Below, in pieces: positions 27,912 to 35,920 of a DNA stretch of 64,000 nucleotides. The translations under genes were made by a program, and so were the position numbers. Below the pieces are notes generated by a model that worked only from the letters and a program-made list of their open reading frames with translations, was not told the origin of the DNA and did not search any database. Numbering within the stretch: the stretch's first letter is position 1; each line of letters opens with the position of its first letter. This DNA comes from Chondrinema litorale (GTDB taxonomy: Bacteria > Bacteroidota > Bacteroidia > Cytophagales > Flammeovirgaceae), in assembly GCF_026250525.1 (NCBI RefSeq), contig NZ_CP111043.1:2407421-2471420 (forward strand), written 5' to 3'.

Positions 27912-28457
27912 ATGATGAGTGACACAAGCGAAAATAACTTGGATGTATGGAAACAATTTAGCCACTTATTTACTAGAAAAACTGTAGCACCTAAAGCAGT
28001 GCTGCTTAATGAGGGCGAAGTTTCTAAAAATGCTTATTTCTTAGAGAAAGGCTGCCTTAGACTTTGGTTTAATCACGATGGAAAAGATATTACTTTCCAG
28101 TTCTTTTTTGAAGGAGAAGGCGTTTCTTCTATTGAAAGTTTTAAAACCGGAGAGCCAAGTTTATTTACCATTGAAACCATAGAAGCATGTGAGCTAATAG
28201 TTATCAGAAAAAATGATTTTCAAACTATTATGGATTCGTCACCAGCCATAAAGAAAGAAATAGAGCATCATATTTTTAAGCGCTTGATGTATTACCAAAA
28301 GCTATTTCTAGGCAGAATTAGAGATAATCCAGAAAAGAGATATCATGAGTTATTAGAAAATTATCCTCATATTTTGCAAAGAGTTCCGCAACATTATATC
28401 GCTTCTTATTTGGGTATTACACCAGTTTCGTTAAGTAGAATTAGAAATAGGAGATAA
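27912..28457 (+). CDS. Crp/Fnr-family transcriptional regulator
   Basis: A 181-residue protein with a cyclic-nucleotide-binding-like beta roll (about 20-115, LNEGEVSKNAYFLEKGCLRLWF) and a C-terminal helix-turn-helix (RVPQHYIASYLGITPVSLSRIR). It is shorter than E. coli Crp and lacks its full cAMP pocket, typical for this phylum. Its neighbours, a GNAT enzyme before and a quinone-reductase-like enzyme after, are candidate targets. Confidence 0.88.
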   Translation: MMSDTSENNLDVWKQFSHLFTRKTVAPKAVLLNEGEVSKNAYFLEKGCLRLWFNHDGKDITFQFFFEGEGVSSIESFKTGEPSLFTIETIEACELIVIRKNDFQTIMDSSPAIKKEIEHHIFKRLMYYQKLFLGRIRDNPEKRYHELLENYPHILQRVPQHYIASYLGITPVSLSRIRNRR

Positions 28458-28528
28458 TGCATTTCTTTACAATTGTTATTGTCCACCACTGAGTTGCTCA
28501 CTGATATTTGTGTTAAAAAAAGACACAA

Positions 28529-29116
28529 ATGAAAACACTCATAGTATTCAACCATCCCTATGAAAAAAGTTACTGCAATAGTATTTTAAATTCAGTAACA
28601 ACCGGTTTAAAAAAAGCCCAACACCAAATTGACTTAATTTATTTGGATAAAGAAAACTTTAATCCGGTAATGACTGCTACAGACCTACAAGCTTTTGTAA
28701 AGCGCAAACCTGTAGATGCCAAAGTAATCGAGTATAAAAGTAGGTTAGAAGAGGCAGATCATTTAGTATTTATTTTTCCAATCTGGTGGGAATTAATGCC
28801 GGCACTCACCAAAGGTTTTATAGATAAAGTGATTTTCCCTGGTGTTGCTTACGACTATGCCGACGATGGAAATAAAATGATTCCACTCTTAAATATTAAA
28901 AGTGTAACGGTAATTACCACGATGAACACCCCCAGTGTTTTATATCGCTTCATTTTTGGTAATGCGATTAGAAAAGCATTGCTTACTGGCACTTTCTGGA
29001 AGATAGGCTACAAAAAAAGAAAGTGGATTAACTTGAGTATGGTAAAATCAGCTTCTGAAGAGAAAAGAAAAAAATGGTTAACAAATATCGAAAATAGATT
29101 TGCTGCAATAGCATAA
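28529..29116 (+). CDS. Flavodoxin-fold NAD(P)H-dependent oxidoreductase
   Basis: A 195-residue flavoprotein of the Flavodoxin_2/MdaB-KefF group. Motifs: KTLIVFNHPYEKSYCNSIL for phosphate binding and FIFPIWWELMPALTKGFIDKV for FMN and the dimer. Such enzymes reduce quinones by two electrons and protect against electrophiles. It follows the Crp-like regulator by 71 bases. Confidence 0.88.
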   Translation: MKTLIVFNHPYEKSYCNSILNSVTTGLKKAQHQIDLIYLDKENFNPVMTATDLQAFVKRKPVDAKVIEYKSRLEEADHLVFIFPIWWELMPALTKGFIDKVIFPGVAYDYADDGNKMIPLLNIKSVTVITTMNTPSVLYRFIFGNAIRKALLTGTFWKIGYKKRKWINLSMVKSASEEKRKKWLTNIENRFAAIA

Positions 29117-29151
29117 GTAATTTGTAATCTCAGAAAAGAAGTTTGGTGAAA

Positions 29152-29745
29152 TTACCTAATTCCAATTCTTTTTTCAATATCTTGTGGCAAGGGATAAACT
29201 CGCTCGTTAGGGAGCAAGCGTTTGGCTTCTTTGTGTTTGCCTTGCGTTTTAAGTTGATGTATTTTTCTGGTAAGCGGAGTGTAATCGGCAATTTCTTCAA
29301 TCCACTCATTATTCAACTCCTCAATTAAAAATCGGCTAATGCCTACTTGTATCGAGCGCTCTTGCAGTTTACCACCTCTTAAAGTTCTTTCAGGGTCCCA
29401 CTGTATATGAACTTTGGCTTCGTTAAACAGACTTTCCCACTCAATGCCATTGGCATAAATTTCTTTATCTGGATGAGTTAATACGCCCAAAGACAAAGCC
29501 TTTTCCCAACAAGCTCTTTTAATTTTAATGGCTAAAATATATTCCTGATTAGCCTTTAAACCCCAATTGCTTCTTTCCATCAACCATAAATAAGAAGGTT
29601 TTATCCATGTCATCCGGTTAAAGGAAAAAGGCTTCTCGAAGCGATTATTTTTAATGGCAGGCAATGCAATGGTTTTATTATATGCCTGATAAACTGTAAT
29701 TGTATTTTGGTTATACTCAGCTCTTATTTCTTGTAATCTTCCCAA
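29152..29745 (-). CDS. DUF4291 protein
   Basis: A 197-residue protein matching DUF4291 by its N-terminal pattern IRAEYNQNTITVYQAYNKTI, NRMTWIKPSYLWLMERSNWG and QEYILAIKIKR. The start is TTG at 29745; no ATG exists upstream before a stop, and this TTG places the conserved IRAEY motif at residues 7-11, as expected. Function of the family is unknown. It faces the flavodoxin-fold gene end to end and follows the minus-strand methyltransferase-like gene. Confidence 0.88.
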   Translation of the reverse strand: MGRLQEIRAEYNQNTITVYQAYNKTIALPAIKNNRFEKPFSFNRMTWIKPSYLWLMERSNWGLKANQEYILAIKIKRACWEKALSLGVLTHPDKEIYANGIEWESLFNEAKVHIQWDPERTLRGGKLQERSIQVGISRFLIEELNNEWIEEIADYTPLTRKIHQLKTQGKHKEAKRLLPNERVYPLPQDIEKRIGIR

Positions 29746-29826
29746 TGTGTTGTTTAAATTTAAAGTGCTATCGTGAAGCAGAATGAAATTTTTGTGGGAA
29801 TCTTTGCTGTTGATTTATCAATAAAC

Positions 29827-30510
29827 TTATTCAATGTTTTTCATCACAAGCATTTGATTTCCACCTTTTTGAAACTCATAGTTTACCTGCTCAATTTTCA
29901 CTTCATACATTTCAGAAAAATGCTTGATGATCGGTTCCAATACTTCCGATTTTTCAGCATTCAGATTAAGAAGTGGAAAAGTGCGGACTTTCTTGCAAAT
30001 TCTCATCATTTCTGTAAGAGATTTCAAATGAAATTCCAGTCCTAACTTTTCATACAAGATTAAAAAATGTGAGCTTAATCCGAGTTCAAACTCTTTGTCT
30101 TTGAAATGAGTTTTTTCAGGAAGCTGATGCATAAGATATCTTCCTTCAATTAGTCCCGAATCGAAGTCTTTCAGAAATTGGTGCATAGCTTGAGTTCTCA
30201 ATAGATCAAGTTCTTCTATGTTTTTGATGATCTTCCAAATAAAAATTTTAGCATTGCTTTTAACTTGTTCTAAAATCTCTTCCCGTACTTCTTCAAACCT
30301 CGTTTCTAATTGCTCTTTAGAAAATTGATAGATGGGATCAATGGATATACAGTTGCCATTTTGCTCTGTTAATTCTTTATTAAAGCTGGCAGGTCCATCT
30401 CCGAAACTGATAATTTTTTTATTAAGATCAGCAGGAGTAAGACTAAACATCTGTTTGTATTCCATTAATGTTCGTCCCCAAGGAACTACACTTTTTAACT
30501 CAAAACTCAT
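29827..30510 (-). CDS. SAM-dependent methyltransferase-like protein
   Basis: A 227-residue protein with VVPWGRTLMEYKQMFSL, then ISFGDGPASFNKEL, whose GDGPAS matches the SAM-binding glycine loop of a small methyltransferase-like family, then an acidic strand end (CISIDPIYQFS). The remaining helices are loosely conserved. Target unknown. Its start overlaps the stop of the upstream membrane-anchored gene by 11 bases, so the two are translated from one message. Confidence 0.8.
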   Translation of the reverse strand: MSFELKSVVPWGRTLMEYKQMFSLTPADLNKKIISFGDGPASFNKELTEQNGNCISIDPIYQFSKEQLETRFEEVREEILEQVKSNAKIFIWKIIKNIEELDLLRTQAMHQFLKDFDSGLIEGRYLMHQLPEKTHFKDKEFELGLSSHFLILYEKLGLEFHLKSLTEMMRICKKVRTFPLLNLNAEKSEVLEPIIKHFSEMYEVKIEQVNYEFQKGGNQMLVMKNIE

Positions 30511-31093
30511 TGCCTTTTAATGTTGCCTCTACTTTTTTAAAATTTTCGATAAGTAATTCTTCTTGTACAACTATATCGCTCATGGTAATGCTCAGAAAAG
30601 ATGCGATGTTTTGAATATCCATTTTATCACTCGAAAAATCTTTATTGATAAAGCTGGTCATGAGCATTTTTCCATATTCGTTGTAAGTCTCTTGGAAAGT
30701 ATAAAGTTGGTTGAGTGCCTGTATTTTTTCAATGGGTAACTCATTAATAATTCCAGTTTGAATGCCGGTGTTGTAAGCGCTACTAGTGAGGTTTATAATT
30801 TGAGTACCTTTAAAAAATGAGGGCTTTCCTTGTAGTTTGCCATTGCCAATCACTGTCGTGTTTTGCGGATTCGAATAAAACTGACTGCTATCGAGCAATG
30901 TTTTATGGTATTCGTTTACATATTTCACTTTTTGAAGGTTGTTTTCAATTTCAAGCACGATGTTATCAACCAGTGATTTCATCTGTGAATTACGCTTGTT
31001 ACCATCAGCCCAGTCTGTAACCAAAAAGCCCAGATAAACCCCGATCATTACAGGAATAATCTGAATAAATATATCTCCAAGTTTCTTTTTCAT
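30500..31093 (-). CDS. Single-pass membrane-anchored hypothetical protein (DUF6090-like)
   Basis: A 197-residue protein with one N-terminal membrane helix (IFIQIIPVMIGVYLGFLVTDW) and a long helical periplasmic or cytoplasmic part (KSLVDNIVLEIENNLQKV). This matches a common but uncharacterised Bacteroidota type, often called DUF6090. First gene of a minus-strand group with the methyltransferase-like and DUF4291 genes. The 210 bases upstream contain only AT-rich sequence with a short hairpin (GGCTT/AAGCC). Confidence 0.72.
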   Translation of the reverse strand: MKKKLGDIFIQIIPVMIGVYLGFLVTDWADGNKRNSQMKSLVDNIVLEIENNLQKVKYVNEYHKTLLDSSQFYSNPQNTTVIGNGKLQGKPSFFKGTQIINLTSSAYNTGIQTGIINELPIEKIQALNQLYTFQETYNEYGKMLMTSFINKDFSSDKMDIQNIASFLSITMSDIVVQEELLIENFKKVEATLKGNEF

Positions 31094-31303
31094 TTGGAAT
31101 AAATATACATATTCAGATTAAAAAAGGCTTACAAAAGCCAAGTAAAGCAGGTTTTCTTAAGTAGAAATAAGATAGTTGTTATATATCATATCAGAACATC
31201 TTAATTATAGATGCTTTTATTAGTGAAGATTCTATGAGAGGTATAAAGTCTATTTTGAAAAAATTCTAGACAATACTAACTTGCAGCTAAATCCCAGAAA
31301 TTT

Positions 31304-31936
31304 ATGATATTTAACTTAGTTGGCATTGAGCCCAAACTAACAGAAGCATGGAAAAAAGTATTTAAAGGAATAAACGAAGTAATAGTAAAAGAAGCCTCCA
31401 TTTTCGACTGTCCCAGCGATGTAATTGTGAGTCCGGCAAACAGTTTTGGTTTTATGAATGGAGGAATCGATTTCTCCATCTCCAAAAATCTAGGCTGGCA
31501 CATCGAAAAAGCCGTTCAGAAAAAAATTAGGGCAGAATTTTACGGTGAATTATTAGTCGGGCAAGCGCTCATAGTAGAAACAGCGCACAAAGATTTTCCC
31601 TATCTCATATCAGCCCCGACTATGCGCACTCCAATGACGATCTTACGATCTCCCAATGTGTATTTGGCAATGAAAGCGATACTTACTTTGCTAAAATATG
31701 GCAAGCTAGATAATGGTGAGTCAATTAGTAGTAAAGTAAAAACAGTTGCCATACCGGGTTTGGGCACGGGTGTTGGGCAAGTACCACCCATGATGTGTGC
31801 ACGACAAATGCGTATAGCTTGGGAAGATGTAATGAACGAAAAATACAATTCTTTACAAGGTTGGGAAGAATTACGATCTAATTATGCGTATTTTTTCACC
31901 TACGACGAAAGAGATTTAAAATACGATATCCCTTGA
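31304..31936 (+). CDS. Macro-domain protein
   Basis: A 210-residue protein with the ADP-ribose-binding macro fold: DVIVSPANSFGFMNGGIDF (about 42-60) supplies the conserved Asn and glycine loop, and VAIPGLGTGVGQVPP (about 148-162) the second loop. Macro proteins bind ADP-ribose and often remove it from proteins or nucleic acids. No ADP-ribosyltransferase is visible nearby. It is followed 30 bases later by a hydrolase. Confidence 0.87.
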   Translation: MIFNLVGIEPKLTEAWKKVFKGINEVIVKEASIFDCPSDVIVSPANSFGFMNGGIDFSISKNLGWHIEKAVQKKIRAEFYGELLVGQALIVETAHKDFPYLISAPTMRTPMTILRSPNVYLAMKAILTLLKYGKLDNGESISSKVKTVAIPGLGTGVGQVPPMMCARQMRIAWEDVMNEKYNSLQGWEELRSNYAYFFTYDERDLKYDIP

Positions 31937-31966
31937 GTTAATCATTCACAACTTAATTTACTACTC

Positions 31967-32785
31967 ATGTCACAAACAAGAAAAATTCGTGGAATCAATC
32001 TGGTGTATGATGATCTAAAGCCTGAATTATCTAGCGCTTCAACACCGCCAATTTTATTTATACATGGGCAGCCTTTTAACAGGAGCATGTGGAAATATCA
32101 GGTAGATGTGCTCAAAGATACTTATAGGCTAATTATTCCAGACTTAAGAGGATATGGAGAAAGTGAAGTGCCCAATGCCGATATGGTTTTGCTCGACGAG
32201 CTGGCTTTAGATATGGCAGAACTGCTAGATGAACTGGATGTGGAAGATGTGATAGTAGCCGGGCTTTCTATGGGTGGGCAAATTGCTTTAGAGTTTTATA
32301 AACTTTTTCCAGAAAGGGTAAAAGGCTTAATACTCGCCGATACCGATAGCAGAGCAGAAGATGAAGAAGGTTATACCAGAAGGTTGATGTTGTCTAAGAA
32401 ATTGGTGGACGATGGCATGAAAAAGTTTACTGCTGATCGAATTCATCATTTTATCTCGGCGTACAGCATGGAAAATAAACCTGAGGTAGTACAGCATCTC
32501 ACAGAAATGATGGAAAACACCAATGCCAAAGGTTCTTCTATTGTGCAGAGAGGTCGGGCAGAGCGTAAAGACCTTACTTATTGCCTAGATTCTATCGATG
32601 TGCCTACTTTAATAGTAGTTGGTGAACACGATGAGTTTACACCTGTGAGCACAGCCGAGTTTCTACACGAAAACATTTTAGATTCAGCATTGGCGATTAT
32701 TGAAAAAGCTGGCCACATACCCAACATGGAACAAACAGACCAGTTTAACGAAGTACTTTTAAAGTTTTTGAAAGAAGAGTTTTAG
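31967..32785 (+). CDS. Alpha/beta-fold hydrolase
   Basis: A 272-residue cytoplasmic hydrolase of the lactonase/epoxide hydrolase group: oxyanion motif HGQPF (33-37), nucleophile Ser101 in GLSMGG, Asp222 in GEHDEFTP and His250 in AGHIPNMEQ. All catalytic positions are present. Substrate unknown. It lies 30 bases after the macro-domain gene and 36 before a GNAT gene, so a three-gene operon is likely. Confidence 0.9.
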   Translation: MSQTRKIRGINLVYDDLKPELSSASTPPILFIHGQPFNRSMWKYQVDVLKDTYRLIIPDLRGYGESEVPNADMVLLDELALDMAELLDELDVEDVIVAGLSMGGQIALEFYKLFPERVKGLILADTDSRAEDEEGYTRRLMLSKKLVDDGMKKFTADRIHHFISAYSMENKPEVVQHLTEMMENTNAKGSSIVQRGRAERKDLTYCLDSIDVPTLIVVGEHDEFTPVSTAEFLHENILDSALAIIEKAGHIPNMEQTDQFNEVLLKFLKEEF

Positions 32786-32821
32786 GAAAGTATGCGGTTT
32801 AATCACCCAAAATAAAAGCTC

Positions 32822-33262
32822 ATGAATCTAACATTTAAAAAGGCTACAGAGGCTGATATCGATTATTTGCTTTGGTTGAGAAAAGAAACCATGAATGAGC
32901 ACCTAGCAAAATCTGGTTTGCAGGTAAGCGACGAAGAGCATTTAAAAAGATTGATGTATCAGTTCGATGCTGCCAGTATTATTTTTTACAATGGTGAGCA
33001 AATTGGTTTATTAAAACTCTTAGAGTCGGAGGGTTATAAAGAGATTGTGCAAATACAGATTGAGCCAGCTTGGCAAGGTAAAGGTTTAGGTACAAGGGTT
33101 ATTGAGACTGTAATTAGAGAAGCTAATCAAACAAATGTATTTCTTAAACTGAGTGTGTTAAAGGAGAATAAAGCTAAAAGGTTATATGAAAAACTAGGTT
33201 TTACAACTGTAAGCGAAGACGAACATTCCTTTTACATGGAATATCATTCTAGCCATAATTAG
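32822..33262 (+). CDS. GNAT-family N-acetyltransferase
   Basis: A 146-residue acetyltransferase with the core pattern EIVQIQIEPAWQGKGLGTRV (acetyl-CoA loop QGKGLG) and the typical end KENKAKRLYEKLGF. Substrate unknown. Probably co-transcribed with the preceding hydrolase. Confidence 0.9.
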   Translation: MNLTFKKATEADIDYLLWLRKETMNEHLAKSGLQVSDEEHLKRLMYQFDAASIIFYNGEQIGLLKLLESEGYKEIVQIQIEPAWQGKGLGTRVIETVIREANQTNVFLKLSVLKENKAKRLYEKLGFTTVSEDEHSFYMEYHSSHN

Positions 33263-33325
33263 CTATTAAATGTAGCTTTGCAGAATAATATTCAGATAGA
33301 ATTGGACTTTATTTATGTAGATATA

Positions 33326-34237
33326 ATGAATAAAGTAATGCATATGCAGAAATTCCAAAGTATTCTAATTGCAATCATACTTTTATGGTCTTGCCAAGAA
33401 AGTAGTCATGAAGAAGCTGATCACACTTTAGCTCAAGATTCAGTTACTGTAAAAGTTCCACAAGTGAGTTTGAGTGATTCGGTTAGCAAAACCCCTCAAA
33501 AAATAAATAAAGAATTACCCATCACTTTAAAAACTTTAGCCGATTTTGAGAAAAATGGGCAAAGCAGAGCAGAAAAAGCGAATGATAGTTTATTTGTTGC
33601 CTTTCTAAATGCATTCACGAGTTACGAAAATAGTTTAAACGAGGGTGCTGATTATGATGATTATATTTCACTCGTATATTCTTCTGATGAAGAAATAACA
33701 CCTAAAGCTATTGCTTTTCGAGATAGTGTAAAGCAATTAGGGTTTTCTCTAGGAGCGTCAGAAGGTTATATTTTTCTTAAAAAAGATTCTGCGTTTTTAG
33801 CGCAATTCTATCCTTACCTCAGTAAGCGAATGAATATTTTTCTACATGAATATTCAACAGAAATAGAGCGACCTTTTAGCAATGATGCTGGAATTATAGT
33901 AAGCATCGATGAGCATGTTAGACGGATGTTGTTTTGGGATGCTTTTTATTCAGAAAACCCAGACTTTGAATTACCAGATTACGCAAAAAATGAATTTGAA
34001 AAATACCTATTCTATTTAATGTTTGGTATGGAGAACACACCGGTTTACGATAATTTAAAATATGATACAGTTTACTTAGAGGTATACAGAAATATTGTTG
34101 AAAACTACCCGACTACAACTGCTGCATCTTATTTAAGTGAATATTTGGAATTGATCGAGCAAAACGATTTCATCTTTGAAACCGAATCAATTAACGAATA
34201 TCGAAAATCAAAAACTAAAGAGTTTCTCAACTACTAA
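33326..34237 (+). CDS. Putative lipoprotein, unknown function
   Basis: A 303-residue protein. An in-frame TTG at 33278 exists, but ATG 33326 (or 33344) opens the signal MQKFQSILIAIILLWSC with its lipid Cys, so I chose 33326. The mature part is acidic and helical, with a low-complexity linker rich in Ser, Val and Lys. No family recognised. It heads a run of small envelope genes. Confidence 0.7.
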   Translation: MNKVMHMQKFQSILIAIILLWSCQESSHEEADHTLAQDSVTVKVPQVSLSDSVSKTPQKINKELPITLKTLADFEKNGQSRAEKANDSLFVAFLNAFTSYENSLNEGADYDDYISLVYSSDEEITPKAIAFRDSVKQLGFSLGASEGYIFLKKDSAFLAQFYPYLSKRMNIFLHEYSTEIERPFSNDAGIIVSIDEHVRRMLFWDAFYSENPDFELPDYAKNEFEKYLFYLMFGMENTPVYDNLKYDTVYLEVYRNIVENYPTTTAASYLSEYLELIEQNDFIFETESINEYRKSKTKEFLNY

Positions 34238-34243
34238 CTTCCC

Positions 34244-34681
34244 ATGATAATATTATTACTTCCCTTTCTATTAGCTGGAATTACATTGTTTTATATGGGT
34301 TATTCTGAACTGGAAGAAGAAAAAGATTTTTTACTAACTGCGATTAAAACAGAAGGCGAGGTAGTAGGAGTATTAGATGTAATAGTTGAGAGAGAATACG
34401 ATGAAGATGGAGATATAGCAATAGGAGGTTACCTTAATGTAGCGCCGATTGTACAGTTTGAAACCAGAGATGGCTATTTATATAAAGTAAGATCAAAGAA
34501 AACTTATGATAAGTTACCAGCTACACATTTTGAAGTCTGGTACAATCCAAAGGACCCAACAGATGTAATGATTGATAATTACTACTTGATTTCTAATTAT
34601 CAAAAATACAGTCAGTTTTATGGAGGTATAGGGCTTATTATGTTATTTTTTGGGATACTTATTTATACTTCGATTGCCTAA
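34244..34681 (+). CDS. DUF3592-type membrane protein
   Basis: A 145-residue protein with helices at both ends (about 2-20 and 124-143) around a beta-rich extracytoplasmic part: EGEVVGV, PIVQFETRDGYLYKV and HFEVWYNPKDPTDVMI match DUF3592. The family is widespread and uncharacterised. It starts six bases after the lipoprotein gene and 21 bases before the next. Confidence 0.82.
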   Translation: MIILLLPFLLAGITLFYMGYSELEEEKDFLLTAIKTEGEVVGVLDVIVEREYDEDGDIAIGGYLNVAPIVQFETRDGYLYKVRSKKTYDKLPATHFEVWYNPKDPTDVMIDNYYLISNYQKYSQFYGGIGLIMLFFGILIYTSIA

Positions 34682-34702
34682 TAAATATCCAATGTACTTC
34701 TT

Positions 34703-35167
34703 ATGAAATATGAATTTGACGACAGTGATTTAGACAAAAAGAAACAGCAGGCTAAAAAGAAATTTTACATGAGTATGTTTTTGGGCGTACCCGCTATTAA
34801 TATCTTTTTCTTTGCATCTAATGAGGGCATAAGAAATAACTTAATAATGTTTTTGGTGTGCCTTGTGTTTTCATCTGCAATTTGTTACTGGCAGTATAAA
34901 ATAGAATTGAAAAGGATAAATTCATTTATCTCTTACTATATAGAGTTGACGGAAACGAGCATAGTAGCAGTCCATAATCAAAAGTATCTTAAAGACTTAC
35001 ATTATTCTCAGATCAAAGAGATCAAAGTAGAAAATGATATGCTACATATTATGGATAAGCATAGTAAACTTATCCCTCGTAAAATATTTATAGAAGTAAA
35101 GCAGAAAGAAGATTTAATTCATCAATTAAAGCAAAAAATCGCAAATTATAGAGAGCAGAAAACTTAA
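34703..35167 (+). CDS. Two-helix membrane protein with PH-like tail
   Basis: A 154-residue protein: charged N-terminus, two membrane helices (about 24-42 and 48-66), then a beta-rich tail with TETSIVAVHNQKYLKDLHYS and KIFIEVKQKEDLI, which resembles a bacterial PH domain. Function unknown; in line with the DUF3592 gene. Confidence 0.68.
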   Translation: MKYEFDDSDLDKKKQQAKKKFYMSMFLGVPAINIFFFASNEGIRNNLIMFLVCLVFSSAICYWQYKIELKRINSFISYYIELTETSIVAVHNQKYLKDLHYSQIKEIKVENDMLHIMDKHSKLIPRKIFIEVKQKEDLIHQLKQKIANYREQKT

Positions 35168-35213
35168 TCGAAATAAGTCACTTTAAACCTCACCCACCTA
35201 AAACCAATAAACC

Positions 35214-35846
35214 ATGAACCCGATAGAACAATTAACCGAGACACTTTCTTCTAAACTAGATATTTATGAGTCTTTTTTGAATGAAGGAGCAAGCGAACCG
35301 GAAATTAAAGAGATTGAAAAAGCAACAGGTTTAAGCGTTCCAGAATTACTCTCACAATTATTACAAAAATACAATGGTGAGAAAAAGACATTGGGCTTTT
35401 TAGGTTTGCGCTTTTTGTCTTGTTCAGAAATGATTGCACAGTGGAAGTTGTTAGATCAAATTTCTTCTCAGCCTGATTTTAATGAAGGAGAAAGACTTTA
35501 CTTTCAGTCTGAATTGCTCACAGCAAAATCTTTTTTTAGCAATAAAAGATTGCCTTTTGCTCACGATGGTTCTGGTCAGTTGCTGTGCATAGATTATATA
35601 CCTGATGAACAAGGTAATGATGGGCAAATTATTTACCTGCCAACCGCAGAGCCAGAACCAATGTCTGTTATTGCATCTTCTTTCGATAGCTTCATTCAAT
35701 TTATTATAAAAGCATTGCAGTCGGGCAACTTAGCACTGTACGATGATAGGGAAGACTACGAAGAAGATGAGCAGCATTTTGCGGAAATTTATTTTTACAA
35801 ACAGTGGAAACAAGATTGGACAGATATTGCTGCGGAATATAAATAA
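35214..35846 (+). CDS. SMI1/KNR4-family protein
   Basis: A 210-residue soluble protein with the SMI1/KNR4 fold: ASEPEIKEIEKATGLSVPEL at the N-terminus, LPFAHDGSGQLLCIDYIPDEQGNDGQIIY in the middle (split conserved blocks) and an acidic tail. The superfamily includes many immunity proteins against secreted toxins, but also housekeeping adaptors. No toxin gene is recognisable beside it; the large DUF4132 gene follows 74 bases later. Confidence 0.85.
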   Translation: MNPIEQLTETLSSKLDIYESFLNEGASEPEIKEIEKATGLSVPELLSQLLQKYNGEKKTLGFLGLRFLSCSEMIAQWKLLDQISSQPDFNEGERLYFQSELLTAKSFFSNKRLPFAHDGSGQLLCIDYIPDEQGNDGQIIYLPTAEPEPMSVIASSFDSFIQFIIKALQSGNLALYDDREDYEEDEQHFAEIYFYKQWKQDWTDIAAEYK

Positions 35847-35920
35847 CAAAAAATGGATAAAAATTAGGCCTTTTGTAAGTTTAACCTAGAATCAATCATC
35901 TAACCAACTATAAATAACCA

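Noticed and set aside
29143..29328. 61-codon plus-strand frame over the DUF4291 gene
   Set aside because: It is antisense to a recognised family member and shows no motif of its own.
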